A stretch of DNA of 64,000 nucleotides from the NCBI GenBank assembly GCA_020354645.1, contig CP070652.1, positions 4,210,649-4,274,648 of the forward strand, in the 5' to 3' direction. Made by a program: the position numbers and the translations under genes. The notes below the pieces were generated by a model, which had not been told where the DNA came from, made no database searches, and saw only the letters and a list, made by a program, of their open reading frames with translations. This stretch comes from Deltaproteobacteria bacterium. Its GTDB lineage: Bacteria > Desulfobacterota > Desulfobacteria > Desulfobacterales > G020354645. Below, piece by piece: positions 53,414 through 61,731 of this stretch (positions are counted from its first letter, which is position 1; each line of letters opens with the position of its first letter).

Positions 53414-54982
53414 CTACTGGCGGCCTTTAATCCTCAAACCTTTCCGGTAGCCGGCCTCAAAAGATTTCAGGTTGACTTCGATGGTCTTCGGCGGTACCGA
53501 ATCGGTCAGGGATTGGATCATGGCCGGTTTGCTGACGACGCCGCCGATTGCCGTCCAAAATCCGAGCATCACGGTATTTGCCGCTCGAGAGTTGCCTAAA
53601 TCCTCCGCAATCTGGGTAGCCGAAATGCCAAAAGTCTCAATATCCTGACGGTGGTTACGCGGCAGTCTGACGAGCCCGTCATCGATGAACAAAATGCCGC
53701 CGGCAGAAAGATTGACAACATATTTGGCATAGGCCTCCTGAGACATGATAATCATGCTGGTGGGTTCAATCAGATGGGGGTGGTGGATCGGATCGCTGGC
53801 AATAACCACCTGGGATCCGGCCGCACCGCCCCTTGCTTCCGGCCCATAGCTCTGGGTCAAACTGGCCCGCAGTTTATCATAAATTGTGGCCGCCTGGCCG
53901 ATAATGTTGCCGGCACTCATAATACCCTGGCCGCCGAAACCCCCGAGCTGAACCTCGGTGCGAGGAACGTAATCAGTCCGCCCGGGCAATTGAAGCCTTT
54001 CGTCCAGTGTCTTCTTGGCTGCAATCCACTTTTCTTTGGCTGAATGGGCCATCTGCTCGATGGCTGCCTGAAAGTCCGGCTTGGGATCATCAATAAATAC
54101 GCCCTCGATGATTTCCGTTATCAAGCCATTGCCATCCACCGTTATGGTGGCATCCTTGGGGTGGGTATGGTGAGCGATTTTTCCAACCTTCTGATAGTGC
54201 TTCATAACTTCTAACCCGCGGCGTCTGAGCTTTTGCGGGTCAAGGCCCTGGCCCTCGGGATTCCATCGGGCATAGGAAGTGGAGCAGGGAGCGATAATTT
54301 CGACAAAGCTGAATCCGCGATGGGCCATCGCCTGACGCAAAGTCCACTCCAGCCTCCGGGCATGGAGAACGGTCCAGCGGGCCATAAAAGATGCCCCTCC
54401 GGCCGCCGCCAGATAAGGCAAATTAAACGGATATTCAAAATTTCCGTACTGGGTGGTAACCGCCCGGGCACCGTGAGGAGTTGTCGGGCCCACCTGGCCG
54501 CCCGTCATGCCGTAATTGAAGTTGTTTACACAAATGACGTTAATGTCTATATTTCTCCGGGCAGCATGAATAAAATGATTACCGCCAATGCCGGCAATGT
54601 CACCATCTCCAGAGAACACAACGACATTAAGTTCCGGCTTTGCAAGCTTCAGTCCGGTGGCAAATGGAATGGCTCGCCCATGAGTAGTATGAAATGAATC
54701 GAGGCGAATATATCCGGCAACGCGGCCGGTGCAACCGATGCCGGACACGATGGCTACTTTGTCCAGATCCCATTTTTGGTTTTTTTCCAACCATTGCAAG
54801 GCACTGATGAAAGTGGTCAGTGCCGTACCCAAACCACAGCCCTGACACCAGATATGAGGCAAGCGCTCCCCTCTCAGCATTTCATCCATAGGGTGCAGAC
54901 CGGTTACCCAATCGCTCTGATCCGTGGGCTCATAGCCGGATAATTTTAAGCGTTCACCGTTTATAGTATCTTCCCGGGGCAT
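53414..54982 (-). CDS. 2-oxoacid:ferredoxin oxidoreductase, fused beta-gamma subunit
   Basis: 522 residues. The first part (about 1-300) is the TPP-binding beta subunit: HIWCQGCGLGT, GIGCTGR, FSGDGDIAGIGGNHFIHAARR (TPP GDG motif with Mg site) and NFNYGMTGGQVGPTTP. The second part (about 330-522) is the gamma subunit: EVQLGGFGGQGIMSAGNIIG, SYGPEARGGAAGSQVVIA. In most Kor/Vor systems these are separate chains. With the alpha and ferredoxin subunits encoded next to it, it should oxidise 2-oxoglutarate or another 2-oxoacid to acyl-CoA and reduce ferredoxin. Confidence 0.93.
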   Translation of the reverse strand: MPREDTINGERLKLSGYEPTDQSDWVTGLHPMDEMLRGERLPHIWCQGCGLGTALTTFISALQWLEKNQKWDLDKVAIVSGIGCTGRVAGYIRLDSFHTTHGRAIPFATGLKLAKPELNVVVFSGDGDIAGIGGNHFIHAARRNIDINVICVNNFNYGMTGGQVGPTTPHGARAVTTQYGNFEYPFNLPYLAAAGGASFMARWTVLHARRLEWTLRQAMAHRGFSFVEIIAPCSTSYARWNPEGQGLDPQKLRRRGLEVMKHYQKVGKIAHHTHPKDATITVDGNGLITEIIEGVFIDDPKPDFQAAIEQMAHSAKEKWIAAKKTLDERLQLPGRTDYVPRTEVQLGGFGGQGIMSAGNIIGQAATIYDKLRASLTQSYGPEARGGAAGSQVVIASDPIHHPHLIEPTSMIIMSQEAYAKYVVNLSAGGILFIDDGLVRLPRNHRQDIETFGISATQIAEDLGNSRAANTVMLGFWTAIGGVVSKPAMIQSLTDSVPPKTIEVNLKSFEAGYRKGLRIKGRQ

Positions 54983-55029
54983 ATAATCTGAGTATCGTCC
55001 GTCGTACTTTATAAATTTGTTTGGAATAT

Positions 55030-56214
55030 TTACATCTGTCCGGCTGCCTGCCGGATGGTTTTTTCCACCTTTTCGGGGTTCAGAATTTCACCGCCCGGCC
55101 GATTAACACCGAACACCGGTGCCTGTCCTGCTGCGCATCGCTCTACTTCGCGTATAATCTGGCCCATGTTGATCTCCGGCACCACAAAAGCCCTGATACG
55201 CCTTGCAAGGTCAGCAATCCGCTTTTCCGGAAAGGGCCAAATGGTAATCAATCGCAGGTAGCCCACCCGTATACCGTCATTTCGTGCTTGCTCAATAGGC
55301 CACAAGGAAGTTCTAGCCGAGATGCCATATGATACCACGACAACCTCAGCGTCATCCAAGTTGTGTTCCTCCAACTGGATGATTTCATCGCGGTGGTCAC
55401 GAATCTTGCTCATCAGCCGATTGACGTTCCACTCATTTGCCTCGGCATTCATGACGGGGTAGCCATGCTCATCGTGAGTTAAACCGGTAATGTGAAATCG
55501 ATAACCCTCTCCGGCAGCGGCCATCGGCGATACCGTGTCGAATCCGCAGTCCGGGTGAAGATCCTGATAGATTCTGTATTTATCCGGCGGCATGTCTCCT
55601 TTTCGCACCTGAGGTCGATTGATGATTTCAACCTCCCCGGGTGGCGGTATGGCCACTCTTTCTGTCATGTGGCCCACTTCGGCGTCAGTCATTACCAATA
55701 CCGGTGTGCGGAACTTCTCAGACAAATTAAAGGCACGGATGGTTAAATCAAATAGCTCCTGAGGTGATGTGGGAGAAAGGGCGATGATTTCATAATCCCC
55801 GTGAGACCCCCATCGGGCCTGCATCATATCCTGCTGGCTCACGAGTGTCGGCAGTCCGGTGGAAGGGCCGCCACGCTGGACGTTAACAAGAACACAGGGA
55901 GTTTCGGTCATGATGCCAAGACCCAAATTTTCCATCATCAGCGAAAATCCGGGGCCGCTGGTTGCAGTCATGGATTTGACACCGGACCATGAGGCTCCCA
56001 GAGCTGCATTCATAGAGGCCAGTTCGTCCTCCATCTGGATATAAATGCCATTCACCTGCGGCAGCCGAATCGACATCCGTTCAGCAATTTCTGTGGCGGG
56101 TGTAATCGGATAACCGGCAAAAAAACGGCACCCGGCCATGATGGCTCCTTCAGCGGCGGCATAGTCTCCCATTAAAAAATGTTCGCCGATTAATAGGCCC
56201 TGTTGTTCATTCAT
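55030..56214 (-). CDS. korA: 2-oxoacid:ferredoxin oxidoreductase alpha subunit
   Basis: 394 residues. KorA features: GDYAAAEGAIMAGCRFFAGYPITPATEIAE, QMEDELASMNAALGASWSG, TATSGPGFSLMMENLG, VNVQRGGPSTGLPT and the second domain VVVSYGISARTSLW...WPFPEKRI. It binds the 2-oxoacid and, with the beta part, the TPP site. Its ATG overlaps the end of the ferredoxin subunit gene (ATGA), a translational-coupling arrangement. The choice between 2-oxoglutarate, branched-chain and other 2-oxoacids is not decided. Confidence 0.93.
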   Translation of the reverse strand: MNEQQGLLIGEHFLMGDYAAAEGAIMAGCRFFAGYPITPATEIAERMSIRLPQVNGIYIQMEDELASMNAALGASWSGVKSMTATSGPGFSLMMENLGLGIMTETPCVLVNVQRGGPSTGLPTLVSQQDMMQARWGSHGDYEIIALSPTSPQELFDLTIRAFNLSEKFRTPVLVMTDAEVGHMTERVAIPPPGEVEIINRPQVRKGDMPPDKYRIYQDLHPDCGFDTVSPMAAAGEGYRFHITGLTHDEHGYPVMNAEANEWNVNRLMSKIRDHRDEIIQLEEHNLDDAEVVVVSYGISARTSLWPIEQARNDGIRVGYLRLITIWPFPEKRIADLARRIRAFVVPEINMGQIIREVERCAAGQAPVFGVNRPGGEILNPEKVEKTIRQAAGQM

Positions 56215-56519
56215 GATTTAAACTTTTTGCGTGTATCTGGTTCGATCTTTTTCTCAAGAGATGTTTCGCTGCGTTCAACGTAAATCGCAAAATCCGGGCA
56301 CAGGAGTGCACATAGCCCGCAGTCGGCGCAGATAGTACTTTCGATGATTTCGGGTGGATGGTACCCTTTGGCATTGGTGTGTTGCGAAATGACCAGCACA
56401 CCCCGGGGGCAGAATTCAACGCAGAAACCGCAACCTTTGCATCTTTCCTCTATTATTTGGACAATGCCGTGTGGCACCACGCTGCGGTCCTGATCCAGAG
56501 GCGTTCTCCAATACTTCAC
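56211..56519 (-). CDS. korD: 2-oxoacid oxidoreductase ferredoxin subunit
   Basis: 102 residues, GTG start with AGAGGAAGC upstream. Two 4Fe-4S motifs: CKGCGFCVEFCP and CADCGLCALLCP, plus a basic C-terminal tail (KKIEPDTRKKFKS). It is the first gene of the Kor-Hdr run and carries electrons from the TPP subunits to external ferredoxin or to the Hdr proteins. A promoter-like pair lies about 90-115 bp upstream. Confidence 0.9.
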   Translation of the reverse strand: MKYWRTPLDQDRSVVPHGIVQIIEERCKGCGFCVEFCPRGVLVISQHTNAKGYHPPEIIESTICADCGLCALLCPDFAIYVERSETSLEKKIEPDTRKKFKS

Positions 56520-56605
56520 GCTTCCTCTCTTTTTCTCGAAGGTATCGGTGGATGAATCCTTACCGAATTATAAGTCATAGCCCAAAGTGGTTGGCATAAA
56601 TTTTG

Positions 56606-56634
56606 ATTTTATAAGACGGGGCCAATTTTGTCAA
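56606..56634 (-). promoter_or_regulatory. Sigma-70-type promoter for the Kor-Hdr operon
   Basis: On the minus strand TTGACA (56634-56629) is followed after 17 nt by TAAAAT (56611-56606). The -35 is perfect and the -10 has one mismatch to TATAAT. The start would be near 56599, giving a leader of about 80 nt to korD. Confidence 0.6.
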
Positions 56635-56866
56635 AGGATATGGTAAAAAACATAGCGGGTAAATAAATGGTGCCTTTTTAACACATCCATTATTGGATTG
56701 TTTCAAAATTGCCAATCCTCCGCCTCAAGTAAGACATCTTTAGATTGGCTGGGGGATTCGATAATCACTGAAAAAATGGGATCCGAAGGAAGGTATCAAA
56801 AAAGTTACAGACATTTACCGGCGCTCTTAAAAATGAATATGTCACGTATGCCCCAGGTTGGTATGA

Positions 56867-56894
56867 GGGATAACCAGCTCGGGCTGGTTATCCC
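56867..56894 (-). terminator. Perfect hairpin after the lamin-tail gene
   Basis: A perfect 12-bp stem (GGGATAACCAGC / GCTGGTTATCCC, 4-nt loop) lies 17 bp past the end of the lamin-tail gene. It has no clear T-run on either strand, so it is a 3'-end stabiliser or weak terminator. Confidence 0.5.
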
Positions 56895-56911
56895 CACGCA
56901 GGCAGCTAGTT

Positions 56912-58096
56912 TCAGGGGCATTCCACACTGGGGGCGCCGGGAGTTCCGACATCGCCACCTGGCAATGTGTCAGCGTCCCGCAATGTATCGCACCAATTGA
57001 ATCCGAAATCGTTGGGTCCGGCATTCAGCACGTCACGGTCGAGATTCATACTGGCCCCAGGCACAGCAGGAAAAGAGCCATTGTACGCAACGCGATCAAT
57101 AATCCTATCGTTGCAGATCAAAATTATTTCATCTTCATTGTTATCGAGGCGGAACTCGGACCCGCTATAAACATAGTCAGGTGGGGGGGCAGGGAAAGGT
57201 ATCGCCGCTTCAGTAATGGCCAAAACAGCGAAATCACCGGGTTCGATCACAACGTTGGCTGAAATTTCATGTAAGTCGTTGTCATCGTCTGAAATGAAAC
57301 ACCCAAAAAGATTAAAGGAGGTCGAGGTGGGATTAAAAATTTCGAAATATTCACCCACTGTTTCGGCTTGCGCCGATGGGTCTTTCATAATTTCAGACAT
57401 CAACAATTGACCGGGGACGGTTGGGGTAGGTGGTCCATCTAACACCTCTACTTCTAAAGTAGTAGTTGATGACGCCCCCATGGAATCGGTCACTGTCAAT
57501 ATGACATTGAATGTGCCGGGACTCTCAAATATATGCATCGGTAATGCATCTTCGCTGCTTCCGCCATCATCGAAATCCCAATCAAAAATCAGTTGCGGAT
57601 CGCCATCGGGATCAAAAGAGCCACTGCCGTCGAAAATTACGGTTAATGGGGCCGAACCTGAAACTGGATTCGCCTGAGCAAGAGCGAGAGGCGGTAAATT
57701 GATTTCGCTACATATAATTTCCCCGGTTGCGTCAAAACCGGCAATAAAAGCACCTTCAAGACACACTTCGTTGGCCAGCTCCAGATTACCCGGCTCTCCT
57801 TTTGGCCCCGGCGATCCCGGTTCACCAGGCTCTCCTGGGTCCCCCTTATCTCCTTTTTCGCCCGGTGGTCCGGGCGGACCCGCTTCACCAGGCTCTCCTT
57901 GAGGCCCCACGACATCCCAGAAAACCGGAACTTCGAACCTTCTGCATTTGCCTGGGTGACTAACTATCCGCAGCCTTCCGGTAAATTTACCCGCACACCC
58001 ATATATCACACCCCCTTCCGCATACACCGGAATACTTGCAGCAATCAAAAAGATACAAATCAGTCCAATAAAAACAAATCCTTTCTTCATCACCAT
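56912..58096 (-). CDS. Exported collagen-like, PKD and lamin-tail protein
   Basis: About 394 residues. The start is ATG 58096 with GGAGGGGAGGACT before it; ATG 58090 is equally placed. A signal peptide ends in VYA-EGG. Residues about 65-105 hold about 13 Gly-X-Y collagen-type triplets (GPQGEPGEA...). A PKD domain follows ([23 protein letters not shown]...WDFDDGGSS). The C-terminal 160 residues are a lamin-tail domain ([10 protein letters not shown]...[19 protein letters not shown]). Such mixes are found on secreted or surface proteins. It is not part of the kor operon and ends 17 bp before a hairpin. Confidence 0.85.
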   Translation of the reverse strand: MVMKKGFVFIGLICIFLIAASIPVYAEGGVIYGCAGKFTGRLRIVSHPGKCRRFEVPVFWDVVGPQGEPGEAGPPGPPGEKGDKGDPGEPGEPGSPGPKGEPGNLELANEVCLEGAFIAGFDATGEIICSEINLPPLALAQANPVSGSAPLTVIFDGSGSFDPDGDPQLIFDWDFDDGGSSEDALPMHIFESPGTFNVILTVTDSMGASSTTTLEVEVLDGPPTPTVPGQLLMSEIMKDPSAQAETVGEYFEIFNPTSTSFNLFGCFISDDDNDLHEISANVVIEPGDFAVLAITEAAIPFPAPPPDYVYSGSEFRLDNNEDEIILICNDRIIDRVAYNGSFPAVPGASMNLDRDVLNAGPNDFGFNWCDTLRDADTLPGGDVGTPGAPSVECP

Positions 58097-58712
58097 AGTC
58101 CTCCCCTCCAAAATAGGCCTAACTATCGCCAAGACAATTTGGCCGATTTCAGGCGCCTGAAATCATGTCCACTTTCTTTTTAAGCGGGTTCGATAAATTT
58201 TAAGTATTAAAAATAATCATTTAACCAATTCATATCTTTCATATCCTGCAAATTACGTGCAAAACAGCCTGAAAAAGTAATACGCTGCAAAAGTAGAAAT
58301 ACAGCATATTGAAGAAGAAGAATGATAGCTGTGTCACCGCATTATGAAAATAATTCTCCAATATTGTGTAATTTATTTCACAATTCAAATTCAATCAAAT
58401 TTGGGGCTTTGCATATACACTTCTGTGATTCGATTCTTCAAAAAACCGAATAAAAGTCGGTCAGAGTGACAGATAAAAGGCGCTTGCAGGGTTAAATTTT
58501 GGTTGATATACAAAAGGGACCGGTCTTCGGATATTCTATTTGAACTGCCGCATAATTCTTACTAACATATGAGAAGCTGAAGTCTAACAAATTCGGCCCA
58601 TCACAAAACTGATACCAGTGGTCACCCATAAAATCATAATCCGTTTTCAATTGCGGTCTTACCTGAAAGCCGGTTATCTCTTACACATAATAACGGTATA
58701 GGAATCCTGTTA
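58097..58712. other. AT-rich intergenic stretch
   Basis: About 616 bp between the divergent lamin-tail and ABC transporter genes. It is AT-rich with no convincing gene, RNA, repeat or terminator; promoters for both sides must lie here. Confidence 0.35.
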
Positions 58713-59627
58713 ATGGCACAGGGCAGGGAACGCACGATAAGCATCCGCAGTCTCAGCAAAAGACTGAAGGATATCCAGGCTGTGGACCATTTGAGTCTCG
58801 ATGTTTTCCGTGGTGATGTATACGGTTTTCTGGGACCTAACGGATCGGGCAAGAGCACCACCATCCGTATGATGCTTTCCTTGGTAAGACCTGATAAGGG
58901 AAGCATTGAAATTTTCGGTTTGCCGTTGCAACACCACTGCAAACAAGTATTGGGCCGAATCGGTGCGTTGATCGAAAAACCGGACTTCTACGAATACCTG
59001 AGTGCCTACAAGAATCTCGAATTGTTATCTTTTTACGCAGGCAAAGCGGCAGCTTCAGGTCGTATTGAAGAGGTATTGGAACTGGTAGGTCTAAGAGAAA
59101 GAGCCATGAGTAAGGTCAAAACCTTCTCCAGAGGAATGAAACAGCGGCTGGGCATCGCCCAGGCCCTGTTAAACGACCCGGATTTGCTGGTACTGGATGA
59201 GCCCGGCATCGGCCTTGACCCGGCCGGAGTAAAAGATATGCGGGAATTGATCAGATACCTCAATACGGCATTGAAAAAGACTATCTTTTTGTCATCACAC
59301 CAGCTGAACGAAATTGAGCAGGTATCCACTAGAATGATCATCATAGACAAAGGACGCGCCATCGTGGAGGGTGCCGTCGACGAGCTGCTGCAACAACATC
59401 ATTTCCACACCAGATTCCAGCTAAACGATCCGCAAAGGGCAATACGGCTGATAAAAGAAAGTAACTTTGAGATAATATCCGCAGAAATTGACGGCCCTGC
59501 ATTGAAAGTTTTTTGCAAAAGGGAACTTGTACCTACCATCAACAAATACTTGAATGATAACGGGGTCATGATTGAAGCCATAGAACAGTACCAGCGGCTT
59601 GAGGATTACTTTCTGACCATCACTTGA
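58713..59627 (+). CDS. ABC transporter ATP-binding protein
   Basis: 304 residues: Walker A GPNGSGKST, signature FSRGMKQRLG, Walker B LLVLDEPGIGLD, switch His in FLSSHQL. A C-terminal domain of about 80 residues (TRFQLNDPQRAIRLI...) is typical of ABC-2 export ATPases. The permease gene begins 1 bp after the stop. Together with the LolA-like gene it forms a three-gene export unit. Confidence 0.92.
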   Translation: MAQGRERTISIRSLSKRLKDIQAVDHLSLDVFRGDVYGFLGPNGSGKSTTIRMMLSLVRPDKGSIEIFGLPLQHHCKQVLGRIGALIEKPDFYEYLSAYKNLELLSFYAGKAAASGRIEEVLELVGLRERAMSKVKTFSRGMKQRLGIAQALLNDPDLLVLDEPGIGLDPAGVKDMRELIRYLNTALKKTIFLSSHQLNEIEQVSTRMIIIDKGRAIVEGAVDELLQQHHFHTRFQLNDPQRAIRLIKESNFEIISAEIDGPALKVFCKRELVPTINKYLNDNGVMIEAIEQYQRLEDYFLTIT

Positions 59628-59628
59628 A

Positions 59629-60465
59629 ATGTTACAACTCACAACGATAGAACTCTATAAAATCTTTGCCAGACGGCGCAGCTACATCGCTTTTATCGCC
59701 ATCTGTATCATTGTGGTGATCACCAAATTGGCCGTGCTGTATGAAGGACAGGAAATGCTCGATTTTCTGACACGGGAATTGGCAGAATCTTTTTTGTTCC
59801 AGGGTAACCTTGTGAATGGCTACATGGTTTGCTACCTGGTTTTAAATTTTTTATGGGTACATGTTCCGTTGCTAATAGTAATTGTTACGGGAGATCTTCT
59901 GGCCGGTGAAGCCAATGCAGGGACGTTTCGCATCTTATTAACCCGGCCGGTGAATCGTATCAGCCTGGTAACGGCCAAATACATCGCTGCATTGGTGTAT
60001 ACTCTGGTGATTGTGGTCTTCCTGGGGGTGTTCAGTATCACATTGGGCCTCCTGATATTTGGTAAAGGGGATCTGATGGTCTTTCTGGGAGGAGTCAATA
60101 TCTTTCCGGAGACTGACATCCTGTGGCGTTTCGCCATCGCTTATGGGTTCGGTTTCTTAAGCATGGCCACCATAGCGGCCTTGTCATTGCTTTTATCCAG
60201 TACGTCCAACAATTCCCTTGGCCCCATTATCACTACAATGGCGATTATCATTGTTTGTACCATGATATCCACATTGGATCTGGAAGTTTTCAGGGCGATA
60301 AAACCGTACCTATTGACAACTTATCTTGATGCCTGGCAGCTTTTCTTTTATTTTGATATCAATACTGAAGAGGTCTTCACAGCTGCAGTCATTCTATTAC
60401 TGCATATCCTGATTTTTTATGCCGTTACCGCATTCTATTTTAACAGGAAGGATATATTGTCCTGA
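59629..60465 (+). CDS. ABC-2 type permease
   Basis: 278 residues with six TM helices in the ABC-2 pattern. The second cytoplasmic loop shows GDLLAGEANAGTFRILLTRPVNRISL, the coupling-helix region that contacts the ATPase. The stop codon overlaps the start of the next gene (TGATG). It should export a lipid, peptide or other amphipathic substrate; the gene neighbourhood with an outer-membrane-sorting-like partner suggests an envelope lipid. Confidence 0.88.
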   Translation: MLQLTTIELYKIFARRRSYIAFIAICIIVVITKLAVLYEGQEMLDFLTRELAESFLFQGNLVNGYMVCYLVLNFLWVHVPLLIVIVTGDLLAGEANAGTFRILLTRPVNRISLVTAKYIAALVYTLVIVVFLGVFSITLGLLIFGKGDLMVFLGGVNIFPETDILWRFAIAYGFGFLSMATIAALSLLLSSTSNNSLGPIITTMAIIIVCTMISTLDLEVFRAIKPYLLTTYLDAWQLFFYFDINTEEVFTAAVILLLHILIFYAVTAFYFNRKDILS

Positions 60466-61217
60466 TGTCAGGTTTGATCATGGAAAAAGCCGTTAACGGA
60501 ATGAAATATCTTTTTTTCATATCGATTCTGCTGATTGTGGCAGTAAACCTTAACCGCGTGCACGCCCGGAGTGCAGGCCCCGTCGATATACTGAAAACTG
60601 TGCTGGCCAAACAGAACCAGATAAATGATTATCAGGTAAATATTGAGATAGAGCTCGATGTTGATTTTATCAATATGCCGGTGAAACATGCTGTTATGTA
60701 TTACAAGCAGCCGGAAAAGGTAAAGTTCAAATCAAATGAATTTCTTATGCTGCCTAAAAGAGGGCTGAATTTTTCTCTTCGCAAGATTCTTAAAGATGAT
60801 TTTACATCTATTTTCGCCGGATACGAATATTTTGATAAACGCCGGCACTATATCATCACAGTCATTCCGACGAAGAAGAAGTCAGATATAGTTCTTTCGA
60901 CCATCTGGGTGGATGCCGAATTATTCATCATTTCAAAAGTAGAAAATAATACCCGGGCAGACGGAAGTTATGTCATTGATTTTACTTATGGAGACGAAAG
61001 CAATGTTCTTCCTGCAGAGATGAAAATTACTTTTCAAATGGCGCATTTCAACATTCCCCTGAAATTCATCGGAAAACCCTTGGAAATAGACAGACAAAAG
61101 TTGGAAAAAAAGGAGAAAAAAACCGGCGTCGTTTACATTCGCTTTTCAAATTACAAGATCAATGCAGGTGTCAGTGATGATATTTTTGATGAGGATGAAG
61201 AACGTTTCCGGCGATAG
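60465..61217 (+). CDS. LolA-like outer-membrane lipoprotein sorting protein
   Basis: 250 residues with a hydrophobic N-terminal segment (YLFFISILLIVAVNL), then a LolA/LolB-type beta-barrel shape: VDILKTVLAKQNQINDYQVNIEIELD, VMYYKQPEKVKFKS (the typical LolA strand), and DFTYGDESNVLPAEMKI. The gene overlaps the permease stop. With the ATPase and permease it likely forms a system that moves a hydrophobic substrate from the inner membrane through the periplasm. A later Met (60480) is a possible start. Confidence 0.78.
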   Translation: MSGLIMEKAVNGMKYLFFISILLIVAVNLNRVHARSAGPVDILKTVLAKQNQINDYQVNIEIELDVDFINMPVKHAVMYYKQPEKVKFKSNEFLMLPKRGLNFSLRKILKDDFTSIFAGYEYFDKRRHYIITVIPTKKKSDIVLSTIWVDAELFIISKVENNTRADGSYVIDFTYGDESNVLPAEMKITFQMAHFNIPLKFIGKPLEIDRQKLEKKEKKTGVVYIRFSNYKINAGVSDDIFDEDEERFRR

Positions 61218-61584
61218 GAAAGAAAAAGTGTAAAAGGGACTCAAGCGACATATTGACTTCTGATCTAAAATTGCTTTAGATTTAAATGTCTGCATGTCGA
61301 TTTTCTCCTAATCGTGTGTATGGAAAAATCAGCAGAATTGTGAAGTCAACTACATATTACTTGGGTAGTATTTTTCATAACAAGCAGCCCTGTCTTATAT
61401 GCTGTTCGGCTAAATTTCTGAAATTCCCCTTATTTTTTGAATACAGTTAACAGGCTGATATTGCATGATTCTTGCATATTTAATGGATTGTTCTTCCTAA
61501 TTTAGTATCCTATTCTCAAACTCTTTTCGCCTATCCTTCTGGAGGAAACTTTGAATATTGCACCTCGGAAGGTTTTTATTCACC

Positions 61585-61622
61585 GCCCCAAGGGGTAAAA
61601 AGACCCTTTCTGGGGCTTTTTT
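61585..61622 (+). terminator. Strong intrinsic terminator in leader region
   Basis: Stem GCCCC-A-AGGGGT / ACCCTTT-CT-GGGGC (11-12 pairs, 6-nt loop) followed by TTTTTT. It lies 110 bp upstream of the FG-GAP gene start and about 370 bp after the LolA-like gene, so it may end the ABC unit or act as an attenuator in a leader. Confidence 0.8.
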
Positions 61623-61664
61623 ATTCCAGGGGTAAATGCGATCAGTACTGCTGTTATACCAATA

Positions 61665-61714
61665 GGATAGGAAAGCGAACTTTAATAATTCGCGAGGCAA
61701 CTGTTTGCCTATCC
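61665..61714 (+). promoter_or_regulatory. Structured 5' leader before FG-GAP gene
   Basis: GGATAGG (61665) can pair with CCTATCC (61708-61714), enclosing two further hairpins (GCGAA/TTCGC and AGGCAA/TTGCCT); the second inner hairpin shares bases with the outer stem, so two alternative folds are possible. An AGGAGG ribosome site follows within 10 nt. The word GCCTATCC also occurs at 61530-61537, in front of a GGAGG. Confidence 0.45.
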
Positions 61715-61731
61715 ATAATAGGAGGCCCAAC

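Larger units (their letters stand above)
56520..56911. other. Intergenic stretch upstream of the kor operon
   Basis: About 392 bp with the promoter-like pair for korD (56606-56634) and, near the far end, a perfect hairpin (56867-56894) after the lamin-tail gene. No other gene or repeat is seen. Confidence 0.5.
61218..61731. other. Leader region of the FG-GAP gene
   Basis: About 514 bp after the LolA-like gene. The first 350 bp are AT-rich and otherwise unmarked. It then holds an intrinsic terminator (61585-61622) and a structured segment (61665-61714) before the ribosome site of the FG-GAP gene. Confidence 0.5.

Noticed and set aside
61497..61731. c-di-GMP (GEMM) riboswitch in the FG-GAP leader
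   Set aside because: The conserved GEMM core words could not be found, so only a generic structured leader is claimed.
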